64,000 bases of DNA from Citrobacter freundii ATCC 8090 = MTCC 1658 = NBRC 12681 (GTDB lineage Bacteria > Pseudomonadota > Gammaproteobacteria > Enterobacterales > Enterobacteriaceae). The stretch spans positions 4,340,001-4,404,000 of the forward strand of contig NZ_CP049015.1 of the NCBI RefSeq assembly GCF_011064845.1, in the 5' to 3' direction. Shown piece by piece: positions 49,459 to 60,583 of the stretch (within the stretch, counting starts at the first letter, position 1; every line of letters starts with the position of its first letter). The notes under the pieces are model-generated. The model was given only the letters and a program-made list of their open reading frames with translations. It did no database searches and was not told where the DNA came from. Both the position numbers and the translations under genes were made by a program.

Positions 49459-52149
49459 TTAAGCGATAGTACGTTGGATCTCGATAATCTCGAACACTTC
49501 GATCATATCGCCAACGCGAACGTCGTTGTAGTTCTTAACGCCGATACCACACTCCATGCCGTTACGGACTTCGTTAACGTCATCTTTGAAGCGACGCAGG
49601 GATTCCAGCTCGCCTTCATAGATAACCACGTTGTCGCGCAGAACGCGGATTGGGTTGTGACGTTTAATCGTGCCTTCGGTAACCATACAGCCTGCGATAG
49701 CGCCGAATTTCGGTGATTTGAACACATCACGAACTTCAGCCAGACCAATGATCTGCTGTTTCAGCTCCGGAGACAGCATGCCGCTCATCGCTGCTTTCAC
49801 TTCGTCGATCAGATGATAGATGACGGAGTAGTAACGCAGATCCAGGCTTTCAGATTCGATAACTTTACGTGCAGAGGCATCAGCACGGACGTTGAAGCCA
49901 ACCAGAATCGCGTTGGATGCCGCAGCCAGGGTCGCGTCGGTTTCGGTGATACCACCTACGCCAGAACCGATGATCTTCACTTTGACTTCGTCGGTAGACA
50001 GTTTCAGTAAAGAGTCGGAAATCGCTTCTACAGAACCCTGAACGTCAGCCTTCAGGACGACGTTCACTTCGTGAACTTCGCCTTCGGTCATGTTAGCGAA
50101 CATGTTCTCGAGTTTAGATTTCTGCTGACGAGCCAGTTTAACTTCACGGAATTTGCCCTGACGATACAGTGCAACTTCACGGGCTTTCTTCTCGTCACGA
50201 ACGACAGTAACTTCGTCACCTGCAGCCGGAACACCGGACAGACCGAGGATTTCCACCGGAATGGACGGACCTGCTTCCAGTACTTCCTGACCCAGTTCGT
50301 TACGCATAGCACGAACGCGACCGTATTCGAAGCCACACAGTACGATGTCGCCTTTGTGCAGCGTACCTTCACGCACCAGTACGGTAGCAACCGGACCACG
50401 ACCTTTATCCAGGAAGGATTCGATAACCGCACCGCTCGCCATACCTTTACGCACAGCTTTCAGTTCCAGTACTTCGGCCTGCAGCAGGATAGCGTCCAGC
50501 AGCTCGTCGATACCGGTACCCGCTTTCGCAGAAACGTGAACGAATTGGCTCTCGCCGCCCCACTCTTCCGGCATGATGCCGTACTGGGACAGTTCGTTTT
50601 TAACGCGATCCGGATCCGCTTCCGGCTTATCGATTTTGTTGACTGCAACCACCACCGGCACACCCGCCGCTTTCGCGTGCTGGATAGCTTCGATGGTCTG
50701 TGGCATCACGCCGTCGTCTGCTGCAACAACCAGAACAACGATATCCGTTGCCTGAGCACCACGAGCACGCATGGAGGTAAACGCGGCGTGACCCGGGGTA
50801 TCCAGGAAGGTGATCATACCGTTGTCAGTTTCAACGTGGTACGCACCGATGTGCTGAGTAATGCCGCCCGCTTCACCAGAAGCCACTTTCGTGGAACGAA
50901 TGTAGTCCAGCAGGGAGGTTTTACCGTGGTCAACGTGACCCATGATGGTCACAACTGGTGCGCGCGGTTCAGCCGCAGCACCGGTGTCACGGTCGCTCAT
51001 TACCGCTTCTTCCAGCTCGTTTTCACGACGCAGGATAACTTTGTGGCCCATCTCTTCGGCAACCAGCTGTGCGGTTTCCTGGTCGATGACCTGGTTAATG
51101 GTAGCCATTGCGCCCAGCTTCATCATCGCTTTGATGACCTGAGAGCCTTTGACCGCCATTTTGTTCGCCAGATCGCCAACGGTGATGGTTTCGCCGATCA
51201 CAACGTCACGGTTAACGGCCTGAGCTGGCTTCTGGAAGCCCTGCTGCAGAGCGGAACCTTTACGCTGCTTACCGCCTTTGCCGCCGCGAACCGCTGCACG
51301 CGCTTCTTCACGGTCAGCTTTAGATTCAGCGTGTTTGTTGCCTTTCTTCGCCGGACGCGCGGCTTTCGTGCTGCGAGTACGACCACGGCCGCCTTCGACT
51401 TCACGATCGTTTTCGTCTTCAGCCTGGCGAGCATGCTGGGAAGTGGTGACGTGATAATCGCTGGTATCTTCAACAGGTTCAGCGTTATTCACACCATTTT
51501 TCTCGTTTTCTTCCGCCATACGGCGAGCTTCTTCCGCTACGCGGCGCGCTTCTTCTTCAAGCTTACGACGTGCTTCTTCTTCCGCTTTACGCTTCAGTTC
51601 TGCGGCTTCATTTTCACGGCGGGCTTTTTCGGCCTGGGCGGTTTTAGTCATATCGTCGGTCTGTTGATTGCTCACTTTGTCTTTTTCCGCAGCTTCACGT
51701 TTCGCTTTATCAGCGGCTTCACGCTTAGCTTGTTCTGCGGCCTCACGTTCGGCTTTTTGTTGCGCCTCGCGTTTGGCAGCTTCTTCTGCCTCACGACGGG
51801 CTTGCTCTTCCGCTTCACGCTGCGCCTGCTCTTCCGCGGCAAGGCGTTCAGCCTCTTGCGGATCGCGTTTCACAAAGGTGCGTGTCTTGCGGACTTCGAT
51901 TTGTACCGATTTGCTTTTTCCACCGGTACCTGGAATATTGAGAGTACTGCGCGTTTTACGCTGCAATGTCAACTTATCCGGCGCTGAGCCGTTTTCACGG
52001 TTCAAATGCGCCAGTAAGGTTTGTTTCTCTTGTGCGGACACAGAGTCGTCAGCAGACTTCGGGATACCGGCATCAGCAAATTGCTGTACCAGGCGATCCA
52101 CGGAAGTCTGTATCTCTGCAGCCAGCGTTTTTACGGTTACATCTGTCAT
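49459..52149 (-). CDS. infB: Translation initiation factor IF-2
   Basis: 896-residue GTPase (E. coli 890) that brings initiator tRNA to the 30S subunit. The N-terminal ~300 residues include a charged alpha-helical tract of repeated AKREA/EEARR units (about 105-220). The G domain shows G1 GHVDHGKT, G3 DTPGH and G4 NKID; C-terminal domains II-IV follow, ending in the fMet-tRNA-binding domain. Shorter isoforms from internal starts, known in E. coli, are likely but not separately marked. It lies 24 bases after nusA. Confidence 0.96.
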   Translation of the reverse strand: MTDVTVKTLAAEIQTSVDRLVQQFADAGIPKSADDSVSAQEKQTLLAHLNRENGSAPDKLTLQRKTRSTLNIPGTGGKSKSVQIEVRKTRTFVKRDPQEAERLAAEEQAQREAEEQARREAEEAAKREAQQKAEREAAEQAKREAADKAKREAAEKDKVSNQQTDDMTKTAQAEKARRENEAAELKRKAEEEARRKLEEEARRVAEEARRMAEENEKNGVNNAEPVEDTSDYHVTTSQHARQAEDENDREVEGGRGRTRSTKAARPAKKGNKHAESKADREEARAAVRGGKGGKQRKGSALQQGFQKPAQAVNRDVVIGETITVGDLANKMAVKGSQVIKAMMKLGAMATINQVIDQETAQLVAEEMGHKVILRRENELEEAVMSDRDTGAAAEPRAPVVTIMGHVDHGKTSLLDYIRSTKVASGEAGGITQHIGAYHVETDNGMITFLDTPGHAAFTSMRARGAQATDIVVLVVAADDGVMPQTIEAIQHAKAAGVPVVVAVNKIDKPEADPDRVKNELSQYGIMPEEWGGESQFVHVSAKAGTGIDELLDAILLQAEVLELKAVRKGMASGAVIESFLDKGRGPVATVLVREGTLHKGDIVLCGFEYGRVRAMRNELGQEVLEAGPSIPVEILGLSGVPAAGDEVTVVRDEKKAREVALYRQGKFREVKLARQQKSKLENMFANMTEGEVHEVNVVLKADVQGSVEAISDSLLKLSTDEVKVKIIGSGVGGITETDATLAAASNAILVGFNVRADASARKVIESESLDLRYYSVIYHLIDEVKAAMSGMLSPELKQQIIGLAEVRDVFKSPKFGAIAGCMVTEGTIKRHNPIRVLRDNVVIYEGELESLRRFKDDVNEVRNGMECGIGVKNYNDVRVGDMIEVFEIIEIQRTIA

Positions 52150-52173
52150 ACTGTTCCTTCCTGCTACAGTTTA

Positions 52174-53661
52174 TTACGCTTCGTCGCCGAACCAGCAAAT
52201 ATTACGGGCAGCCATAATCAGCTCACCGGCTTTTTCGTCGGTCAACCCTTCGATATCAGCCAGATCATCAATGCCCTGTTCAGCGAGATCTTCCAGCGTA
52301 CAAACACCACGGGCCGCCAGTTTGAAGGCCATCTCACGATCCAATCCTTCCAGATTCAGCAGATCGTCAGCCGGTTTGTTATCACCGAGGCTTTCTTCCT
52401 GGGCCAGTGCCAGAGTGGTCAGTGCGTTTTTAGCACGCTCGCGCAGCGCTTCAACGGTCTGTTCATCCAGGCCGTCAATTTCCAGCAGCTCTTTCATTGG
52501 CACGTAGGCCAGTTCTTCCAGCGTCGCAAAACCTTCTTCCACCAGAACGGTCGCGAAATCTTCATCGATATCGAGATATTTGGTGAAGGTATCGATGGCT
52601 GCATGTGCTTCAGCCTGATGCTTCGCCTGCAGGTCATCAACGGTCATCACGTTGAGTTCCCAACCGCTCAGTTGTGAAGCCAGGCGGACGTTCTGACCAT
52701 TACGTCCAATCGCCTGAGCCAGGTTACCGGCTTCAACCGCGATATCCATGGTGTGCTTGTCTTCATCCACCACGATAGAAGCAACGTCTGCTGGCGCCAT
52801 TGCGTTAATCACGAACTGCGCCGGGTTATCATCCCACAGGACGATATCGATACGCTCGCCGCCCAGTTCGGTAGAAACCGCCTGAACGCGCGCACCGCGC
52901 ATACCAACACAGGCGCCGACCGGATCAATACGCTTGTCGTTGGTCTTAACGGCGATTTTCGCACGCGATCCCGGATCACGGGCAGCCGCTTTAATTTCGA
53001 TAACTTCTTCGCCAATTTCCGGTACTTCAATGCGGAACAGCTCAATCAGCATTTCCGGTTTGGAACGGGTTACAAACAGCTGCGCACCGCGCGCTTCCGG
53101 GCGTACAGAGTACAGAACGCCACGAATACGGTCACCTGGGCGGAAGTTTTCACGCGGAAGCATGTCTTCACGCAGGATAACAGCTTCAGCATTGCTGCCC
53201 AGATCCAGAGAAATGTTGTCGCGGTTTACTTTCTTTACCACACCGGTGACGATTTCGCCTTCGTGTTCGCGGAACTGATCGACAACCATTGCGCGTTCAG
53301 CTTCACGTACTTTCTGTACGATAACCTGTTTCGCGGTCTGGGTGGTGATACGGTCAAAGGTGACAGATTCAATCTGATCTTCAACATATTCGCCCACGTT
53401 CAGACTTTCGTCTTCGAAGCGTGCCGCTTCCAGCGTAATTTCTTTGGTCGGCTGAGTAACTTCTTCTACGATTACCCAACGACGGAAGGTATCGAAATCA
53501 CCGCTTTTACGATCGATTTCTACGCGAACGTCGATCTCTTGCTCATATTTTTTCTTTGTTGCTGTAGCCAGCGCACTTTCCAGTGCTTCAAAAATTTTCT
53601 CGCGTGGCAGCGCTTTTTCGTTGGATACGGCTTCAACAACAGCCAAAATTTCTTTGTTCAT
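52174..53661 (-). CDS. nusA: Transcription termination/antitermination factor NusA
   Basis: 495-residue RNA-polymerase-binding factor, E. coli length. Parts in order: N-terminal polymerase-binding domain (to about 135), S1 domain ([20 protein letters not shown]), KH1 and KH2 (including [20 protein letters not shown] and [16 protein letters not shown]), and two acidic AR repeats at the C-terminus. It is 28 bases after rimP and before infB. Confidence 0.96.
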   Translation of the reverse strand: MNKEILAVVEAVSNEKALPREKIFEALESALATATKKKYEQEIDVRVEIDRKSGDFDTFRRWVIVEEVTQPTKEITLEAARFEDESLNVGEYVEDQIESVTFDRITTQTAKQVIVQKVREAERAMVVDQFREHEGEIVTGVVKKVNRDNISLDLGSNAEAVILREDMLPRENFRPGDRIRGVLYSVRPEARGAQLFVTRSKPEMLIELFRIEVPEIGEEVIEIKAAARDPGSRAKIAVKTNDKRIDPVGACVGMRGARVQAVSTELGGERIDIVLWDDNPAQFVINAMAPADVASIVVDEDKHTMDIAVEAGNLAQAIGRNGQNVRLASQLSGWELNVMTVDDLQAKHQAEAHAAIDTFTKYLDIDEDFATVLVEEGFATLEELAYVPMKELLEIDGLDEQTVEALRERAKNALTTLALAQEESLGDNKPADDLLNLEGLDREMAFKLAARGVCTLEDLAEQGIDDLADIEGLTDEKAGELIMAARNICWFGDEA

Positions 53662-53689
53662 CGCGGGCTTTTCACCTCAATCCAGACTG

Positions 53690-54142
53690 TTAAAAGTGGG
53701 GAACCAGGTTCGCCTTCTGGATATTACTCAGCGCGAACACTTCATCTTTGCCTTCGACTGTGACCGTGATCATCTCACCGTCCACCGCTTTGATAACGCC
53801 CTGCCATTTACGACGGTTTTGTACCGCCATACGAAGAACCAGCGTGACTTCTTCACCCAGGAAACGCACGTAGTGTTCAGCTGTGAACAGAGGACGGTCG
53901 AGACCCGGAGAGGAGACTTCCAGGTTATAGGCAACGGTGATTGGGTCTTCGACATCCATCACGGCGCTTACCTGATGGCTCACATCAGCACAATCATCAA
54001 CATTGATGCCATCTTCACTATCAATATAGATGCGCAGTGTGGATGTGCGACCACGAATAAATTCGATGCCGACCAGTTCGTAGCCCAGGGCTTCAACTGG
54101 CGCTGTAATCATCTCTGTTAATTTTTGCTCTAATGTGGACAA
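53690..54142 (-). CDS. rimP: Ribosome maturation factor RimP
   Basis: 150-residue factor for 30S assembly (formerly YhbC). Conserved blocks are [42 protein letters not shown] and the C-terminal SH3-like domain. TTG 54142 (MSTLEQKL) is taken as start by analogy with E. coli and because GGGGGTGGG lies just before it; in-frame GTG 54148 and TTG 54154 are alternatives. It is the first protein gene of the metY-rimP-nusA-infB operon. Confidence 0.93.
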   Translation of the reverse strand: MSTLEQKLTEMITAPVEALGYELVGIEFIRGRTSTLRIYIDSEDGINVDDCADVSHQVSAVMDVEDPITVAYNLEVSSPGLDRPLFTAEHYVRFLGEEVTLVLRMAVQNRRKWQGVIKAVDGEMITVTVEGKDEVFALSNIQKANLVPHF

Positions 54143-54157
54143 GCCCACCCCCAAGAC

Positions 54158-54227
54158 ATAAAAAAAGGGCCTAAAGCCCAGTTATTCTGTAGTCAGATAA
54201 CAAAAAACCCCGATAAATCGGGGCTTT
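54158..54227 (-). terminator. Two tandem terminators between metY and rimP
   Basis: On the minus strand, AAAGCCCCGATTTATCGGGGTTTTTT (54201-54225) and then GGGCTTTAGGCCCTTTTTTT (54161-54179) are both stem-loops with T runs. They can end the metY transcript; partial read-through or antitermination is needed to express the nusA-infB operon from the metY promoter. Confidence 0.8.
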
Positions 54228-54349
54228 AGATAACTGAACCCTATAACCGCACCTGCGGTTCGGAGAACCTTCCGAAAGAATTTTTTTCAAATCCAGCTAC
54301 GAAGGCCTAAGTCTTCACAGTATATTTGAAAAAGAACTCTAAGGGAAAG

Positions 54350-54426
<77 letters not shown>

Positions 54427-54671
54427 CCTGAAACGTGGCAAATTTTACTCGTTTTGGGTAAAAAATGCAAATACTGCTGGGATTTGGTACCGAGGACGGG
54501 ACGTAAAATCTGCGCACAGTATATTGATTCACTATGCGTTATGTCAACCTTGTTACGACTATGCAAATCAATGAATGCTGCCCAGCGCCAGCCCAGCAAG
54601 ATAAATATGCCACCCACGCCGTTATTTAACGAAATTATCACTAAACTCTTCCTGTCATCCAGAAAAGATGA

Positions 54672-54710
54672 TTAAATGAAAACTCATTTATTTTGCATAA
54701 AAATGCAATT
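54672..54710. promoter_or_regulatory. Two ArgR operators (ARG boxes) upstream of argG
   Basis: TTAAATGAAAACTCATTT (54672-54689) and TTGCATAAAAATGCAATT (54694-54711) are imperfect 18-bp palindromes of the ARG-box type separated by a few bases. Paired boxes bind the ArgR hexamer in the presence of arginine. They lie 50-90 bases before the argG ATG. Confidence 0.75.
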
Positions 54711-54720
54711 AGCATAATAA

Positions 54721-56103
<1,383 letters not shown>

Positions 56104-56117
56104 AGATACACCATCTT

Positions 56118-56141
56118 AAGGCCGCGAAAGCGGCCTTTTTT
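56118..56141 (+). terminator. argG terminator
   Basis: AGGCCGC-GAAA-GCGGCCT stem followed by TTTTT, 15 bases after the argG stop. Confidence 0.88.
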
Positions 56142-56151
56142 ATGTGCGGAA

Positions 56152-56230
56152 TGTAGGCCTGATAAGCGTAGCGCCATCAGGCGTTGTAATAATGTCGGAT
56201 GACGGCGTAAACGCCTTATCCGACCTACAG
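56152..56230. repeat. BIME (paired REP sequences) after argG
   Basis: GTAGGCCTGATAAGCGTAGC .. CCATCAGGCG and opposite GTCGGATGACGGCG .. CGCCTTATCCGACCTAC units between argG and leuU. Confidence 0.85.
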
Positions 56231-56251
56231 GACAGCCACAAATAACAGACG

Positions 56252-56283
56252 AAAAAAAAGACGCTTTGCAGCGTCTTTTTTTT
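56252..56283. terminator. leuU/secG terminator (bidirectional)
   Basis: AAAAAAAAGACGC-TTTGCA-GCGTCTTTTTTTT is a symmetric hairpin with long A and T runs, directly after the leuU 3' end on the minus strand. Confidence 0.85.
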
Positions 56284-56289
56284 GGAATT

Positions 56290-56376
56290 TGGTACCGAGG
56301 ATGGGACTCGAACCCACAAGCCCGTTAGGGCACTACCACCTCAAGGTAGCGTGTCTACCAATTCCACCACCTCGGT
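56290..56376 (-). tRNA. leuU: tRNA-Leu (GAG)
   Basis: 87-nt minus-strand tRNA from ACCGAGGTGGTGGAATTGGT to CCTCGGTACCA, with a long class II variable arm (TGCCCTAACGGGCT) and anticodon loop TTGAGGT (GAG). The acceptor stem is a perfect ACCGAGG/CCTCGGT. CCA is encoded. It follows secG by 9 bases, as in E. coli. Confidence 0.97.
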
Positions 56377-56385
56377 ACAGAATAC

Positions 56386-56718
56386 TTAGCGTGGGATATC
56401 GCTGGTCGGCTGAGCCGGAGCAGCTGGCTGAGTTTGCTCGGTTTTCGCCGGTGCGCTCAGATTTTCCCACTCACTTCCTTTATTGGTCTTGTTGCTGTTC
56501 ATGTTACCCAGCACCAGACTGATAATGAAGAACAAGGTTCCCAATACAGCTGTCATACGGGTCATGAAGTTACCAGAACCACTTGAACCAAACAGAGTAC
56601 CAGAAGCGCCTGCGCCAAAAGAGGCTCCCATATCAGCGCCTTTGCCTTGCTGCAGCATGATCAAGCCTACCAGGCCAATTGCCACAATAAGGAAAACTAC
56701 TAAAAGAGCTTCGTGCAT
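56386..56718 (-). CDS. secG: Preprotein translocase subunit SecG
   Basis: 110-residue inner-membrane subunit of SecYEG, E. coli length. Two membrane segments (LLVVFLIVAIGLVGLIMLQQ and AVLGTLFFIISLVLG) are separated by the glycine-rich loop GKGADMGASFGAGASGTLFG; the C-terminal tail is A/P/T/Q-rich. The start at 56718 (MHEALL) gives the family N-terminus. In E. coli glmM lies just upstream; here a LysR-peptidase-transporter cassette is inserted between them. Confidence 0.95.
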   Translation of the reverse strand: MHEALLVVFLIVAIGLVGLIMLQQGKGADMGASFGAGASGTLFGSSGSGNFMTRMTAVLGTLFFIISLVLGNMNSNKTNKGSEWENLSAPAKTEQTQPAAPAQPTSDIPR

Positions 56719-56885
56719 AATCAACCTGTTCCTTGCGGAGTTGCCGCGTACAATGCTTCGACCATTAAAGCGGGAATATTTACTGTTTCCCACTGAAGCG
56801 GGTGTGAATACTAACCAAAGCGAATAACCTTCGCAAGGGCAATTTGTTAGCATTGTATCAACTGCAGAAAAAATCGCCATATCAA

Positions 56886-57779
56886 TCAAAAACGCAGCAA
56901 CTTCTCCCAGCATCTCTGCATGACGGCGCGTTGATCGTCAAGATTCGCCCATACCACAACGGGGATTTCACAAATCAGATCTGCATTTTGTGGCCAGCAG
57001 TGAATAATTTGCTGATTCACCAACTCTTCCGCCACCATCGATTCAGGTAACCAGGCCATTCCCATATGGCGCAACACCATTTCTCGTATCGTTTCGCTTA
57101 AACCACTCTCAAACACTTTTTTCAACCGTGGTCGCACTCGTTGTTCTGCAAGATCAATAATACGTCTGACAAAGGTATAGTCGCTGTAACATAGCCAGGG
57201 GATCGGGGTATGCGGATCGTCAAGCGTATCCACCAACTGTGCAGAAATCACAGGAATAAATCGCTCATACCGCCATAGTGAACGTTTTAACCCTCCGGCA
57301 ATCTCCAGCCCTGGTTGTGAAGAGGGCAAATCGTAAGTCACCAGCATATCAATTTGCCGGTTTATCAGGGCATTGAAGTGGTTGTCTATCCCCTGGATAC
57401 TGGCGTTTACCGTAAAGTTTAACTGCGGCTCACTCTGTCGCAGGTAGTTGATCATATCCGGCAGGATATTCACCGACAGCGTATGCAGGCTGACCATCAC
57501 CAGCGTGTTATCCGTTGCTGGCGTCATCGCCGACAGCTCATGGCGTGCCTCTGTTAACGTACTGAGGACGTGCCGGGCATAAGGTTCAAAGCGTTCACCA
57601 TAGCGCGTCAGCGTGACGGGGGTCGTTGTCCGATCAAACAAAGGCACGGCCAGCACCTCTTCCAGCGCTTTTATACGCCGACTCAGCGCAGGTTGAGTAA
57701 TATGCCGCTGCGCCGCGGCCTGAGAGTAGTTTCCATGCTGGCTCAAGGCCAGAAAATCTTCCAGCCACTTACAATCCAC
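56886..57779 (-). CDS. LysR-family transcriptional regulator
   Basis: About 297 residues. The N-terminal winged helix-turn-helix is at 1-60 (WLEDFLALSQHGNYSQAAAQ and HITQPALSRRIKALEEVL). The C-terminal periplasmic-binding-like effector domain follows (VSLHTLSVNILPDMINYL, GMAWLPESMVAEEL). The GTG at 57779 is taken as start because GGAG lies about 8 bases before it and it gives the usual LysR beginning; an ATG at 57809 is in frame. It is divergent from the peptidase/transporter pair, the classic arrangement for a LysR activator of neighbours. The effector is unknown. Confidence 0.87.
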   Translation of the reverse strand: MDCKWLEDFLALSQHGNYSQAAAQRHITQPALSRRIKALEEVLAVPLFDRTTTPVTLTRYGERFEPYARHVLSTLTEARHELSAMTPATDNTLVMVSLHTLSVNILPDMINYLRQSEPQLNFTVNASIQGIDNHFNALINRQIDMLVTYDLPSSQPGLEIAGGLKRSLWRYERFIPVISAQLVDTLDDPHTPIPWLCYSDYTFVRRIIDLAEQRVRPRLKKVFESGLSETIREMVLRHMGMAWLPESMVAEELVNQQIIHCWPQNADLICEIPVVVWANLDDQRAVMQRCWEKLLRF

Positions 57780-57927
57780 GTTGTGCTCTCCGCCATGCCA
57801 TAACCGCATCCTCCAATAACAAATCGGTAATAGTCATAGTTATAGTAATGGCTTTATGGTGGGCATCATAACAACAATATTCCGTTTCACCTGCCGACTC
57901 TCACCTTCGACGTTTGACAGGACCGCT

Positions 57928-59061
57928 ATGTTTACTTTATTGACCAATGCCCGTGTTTTTTCTCCTGAGGATTTAGGCCTCTGCTCCCTGCTCATTCATG
58001 CCGACCGAATTGTGGCGGTAGAAAAAGATATTTCATTGTTTGATGGCGTCAACGAGGTCATCGATTGTCGGGGTAAATGGGTTATCCCTGGCATCATCGA
58101 TCAGCATGTTCATCTTACCGGTGGCGGTGGCGAAGCCGGATTTGCCAGTCGGACACCCGCCGTCAAGCTGCGCGATCTGATTCAAGCGGGTATTACCACG
58201 GTGGTTGGCGTGTTAGGCACCGATGCCATTTCTCGTTCGCCCAAAGACCTCTACGCTAAAATGCAGTCTCTCAACCTTGAGGGATTACGCGCGTTTATGC
58301 ATACGGGAGCCTACGCCGTTCCCAGCCCAACCATTACGCGATCCATCCGCGATGATATGGCCTTTATTCCGGCAATTCTTGGTGTAAAAATCGCCCTCGC
58401 CGATCACCGCGGTTCTTACCCCTCTTTCCAGGAGTTGCTGAGGATAGTGAGCGATATTCGCGTCGCTTCCCTGCTGGCAGGGAAAAAGGGCTTGCTGCAT
58501 GTGCACCTGGGGAATCTGCCGGAAGGGATGTCGCAACTTATTGAGTTGTGTGATGCGGGTATTCCGATTCACCATATTTCACCGACCCATGTTGCAAGAA
58601 CAGAGCCCTTGTTCGAACAGGCTATTGCTTTCGCCCACCGCGGCGGCCATATCGATGTTACGTCCGGTGGCAGTCGTTTTATGCCTCAGGAGCAAGCGAT
58701 TCTCCACGCACTCGAAGCACAGGTTCCGGCGGAGCGCATCACGATCAGTTCTGACGGCAATGGCAGCGTTCCGCGCTTTAACGCTCAGGGTATCGTTGAA
58801 GGTTTAAGCGCGGCACCGGTCGCAGGCAATCTTAACCTACTTCCTCGCCTGATTAATGTCGGTATTCCGGTGCCGCAGGCCATCGCAATGTTGACGGCAA
58901 ACGTTGCGCGCTCGCTGGGTATTTCCGGGGGCGTGCTCTGCGCCGGAGAACGTGCCGATATCTGTGTACTCAATGATGACCTCTCGCTGGCCCATCTGTT
59001 TGCCGCGGGTAAACCGTTGCTGCGGGATGGCGAGTGCCTGGTTACCGGCAACTTCGAGTAA
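57928..59061 (+). CDS. Isoaspartyl dipeptidase-like amidohydrolase (IadA type)
   Basis: 377-residue binuclear-zinc amidohydrolase resembling E. coli IadA (390 aa), which hydrolyses beta-aspartyl dipeptides. Metal and catalytic residues can be aligned: H60-x-H62 in QHVHLTGGGGEAG, the probably carboxylated K154 in GVKIALADHRGS, H193 in LLHVHLGN, H221 in SPTHVAR and D276 in SSDGNGSVP. Their spacing matches IadA H68/H70/K162/H201/H230/D285. The ATG at 57928 follows AGGA; the frame is open 72 bases upstream. It ends 10 bases before a DcuC-type transporter gene, so uptake and hydrolysis are probably linked. Confidence 0.87.
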   Translation: MFTLLTNARVFSPEDLGLCSLLIHADRIVAVEKDISLFDGVNEVIDCRGKWVIPGIIDQHVHLTGGGGEAGFASRTPAVKLRDLIQAGITTVVGVLGTDAISRSPKDLYAKMQSLNLEGLRAFMHTGAYAVPSPTITRSIRDDMAFIPAILGVKIALADHRGSYPSFQELLRIVSDIRVASLLAGKKGLLHVHLGNLPEGMSQLIELCDAGIPIHHISPTHVARTEPLFEQAIAFAHRGGHIDVTSGGSRFMPQEQAILHALEAQVPAERITISSDGNGSVPRFNAQGIVEGLSAAPVAGNLNLLPRLINVGIPVPQAIAMLTANVARSLGISGGVLCAGERADICVLNDDLSLAHLFAAGKPLLRDGECLVTGNFE

Positions 59062-59071
59062 GGGGGCAAGA

Positions 59072-60538
59072 ATGTCATTACTACTGGCGCTAATCGCCAT
59101 CATTTTTGCCGGACGTCTGATCCTCAAAAAATATCACCCCCAGTCGGTACTGTTATTGACCGGGATTGTGCTGTTGCTTATCGCGCATTTTAGTGGAATG
59201 ACCTCACTCAGTGGTCTGGTGAAAAAGAGCACCGGATTTGGCCCCTTTGACGCCTTTGAGTTTATCCGCGATACCCTGAGTGTGCGTCTCGGCGGCCTCG
59301 GGCTGCAAATTATGCTGATTGGTGGTTTCGCCACGTACATGTCAGCCATTGGCGCAAGCCAGGTACTGGTTCGGGTAACATCTCGTCCTTTACAACGGCT
59401 GAACTCGCCTTATCTGCTGCTGGGACTGGCACTGCTATTAGGCCAATTCCTGTCGCTGTTTATCAGCAGCGCCACCGGATTGGGTCTGCTGTTGATGGCG
59501 ACGCTTTACCCATTGCTTACCCGTCTTGGCTGTAGCCGCGCCGCAGTTGCCGCAGTTATCGCCAGTACCTGTGCGGTTGAGTTTGGCCCAGGATCCGGCA
59601 ACTCGGTTCTCGCCGCCAAAACCGCAGGTATTGAGGTGGTGAACTATTTTGTGCAGGATCAGTTGCCGATCGTTGTGCCCGTCATTCTTTTCATCGCCCT
59701 GTTGCATATTGTTGTGCAACGCTTTTTTGACCGTCGGGAAAGTGGCGACAATGCAGCTCAGCAGATGCAGACATTAACGGCAACTGATGAAGCCGACGCA
59801 CCTATCGCCTGGCTGTTTCTGCCTATGCTGCCGCTGGTATTGATGTTGGTGTGTAGCGATTTAGTATTTAGCTCGCTTAAGATTACGCTGGATACCGCCG
59901 TACTGATAAGCCTCGCTATTACGCTGGTTTGTGAGTACTACCGTCATCGCAAAGCGCGCGAGGTGATGGCTGGCGTACAAAAGGTTTTCGACAGCATGGG
60001 CAGCGTTTTTGCCACCGTCGTGACGCTGATTATCGCCGGTGAAGTTTTTTCCGCCGGGCTGAAAGCCATTGGCGCCGTCGACGCGCTGCTGTCGCTTTCT
60101 GGCGAATTTGGCCTCAGCGCCGCCTCTATTATCCTGCTGATGACCCTGATCACCTTCGCTATTTCAGCGCTGATGGGCTCCGGGAATGCGGCATTTTTCT
60201 CCTTCGCACCCATGGTGCCGGAGATCAGCCGTCATATCGGTAGCGATATCGCAGTCATGATGTTGCCTATCCAGATATCGGCGGGTATTGGTCGTACGTT
60301 ATCGCCGATTGCCGGCGTCATCATTGCTATCGCAGGGATTGCAGGCGTCTCGCCTGTGGATATTGTTAAGCGCACCGCGATTCCGATGCTGGGCGGTTGG
60401 CTACTGATGATTGCGCTAACCTTTGCCCGGTCTGGGCATTTGCTGGCGGTTCTGCCGTGGCTGGCAGCCCTTGTACTACTGATGGTCGGTGGTTATTTCT
60501 GGCAGCGCCGACGTAAACAGCCGCTTGCCGTACAGTAA
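59072..60538 (+). CDS. DcuC-family C4-dicarboxylate/anion transporter
   Basis: 488-residue inner-membrane protein with about 12-14 hydrophobic segments, typical DcuC length (E. coli 461). It begins MSLLLALIAIIFAGRLILKKY. The repeated halves contain GGFATYMSAIGAS and SATGLGLLLMATLYPLL in the first and ALMGSGNAAFFSFAPMVP in the second; the glycine/asparagine-rich re-entrant motifs mark ion-transporter family members. DcuC itself exports succinate; here the peptidase upstream suggests import of an aspartyl peptide or export/exchange of its aspartate-derived product. AAGGGGG precedes the ATG at 59072. Confidence 0.83.
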   Translation: MSLLLALIAIIFAGRLILKKYHPQSVLLLTGIVLLLIAHFSGMTSLSGLVKKSTGFGPFDAFEFIRDTLSVRLGGLGLQIMLIGGFATYMSAIGASQVLVRVTSRPLQRLNSPYLLLGLALLLGQFLSLFISSATGLGLLLMATLYPLLTRLGCSRAAVAAVIASTCAVEFGPGSGNSVLAAKTAGIEVVNYFVQDQLPIVVPVILFIALLHIVVQRFFDRRESGDNAAQQMQTLTATDEADAPIAWLFLPMLPLVLMLVCSDLVFSSLKITLDTAVLISLAITLVCEYYRHRKAREVMAGVQKVFDSMGSVFATVVTLIIAGEVFSAGLKAIGAVDALLSLSGEFGLSAASIILLMTLITFAISALMGSGNAAFFSFAPMVPEISRHIGSDIAVMMLPIQISAGIGRTLSPIAGVIIAIAGIAGVSPVDIVKRTAIPMLGGWLLMIALTFARSGHLLAVLPWLAALVLLMVGGYFWQRRRKQPLAVQ

Positions 60539-60544
60539 AAAAAA

Positions 60545-60567
60545 AGCCGGAGTCTCAGACTCCGGCT
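60545..60567. terminator. Bidirectional terminator between the dcuC-like gene and glmM
   Basis: AGCCGGAGTC-TCA-GACTCCGGCT is a perfect 10-bp stem, with nine A residues on the left that serve glmM transcription on the minus strand. Confidence 0.85.
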
Positions 60568-60583
60568 CTCACTTTCTTCGGGA

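Noticed and set aside
50071..51987. 638-codon plus-strand frame opposite infB
   Set aside because: Antisense shadow of infB, rich in F, T and R from the complement of charged repeats; no start signal or family match.
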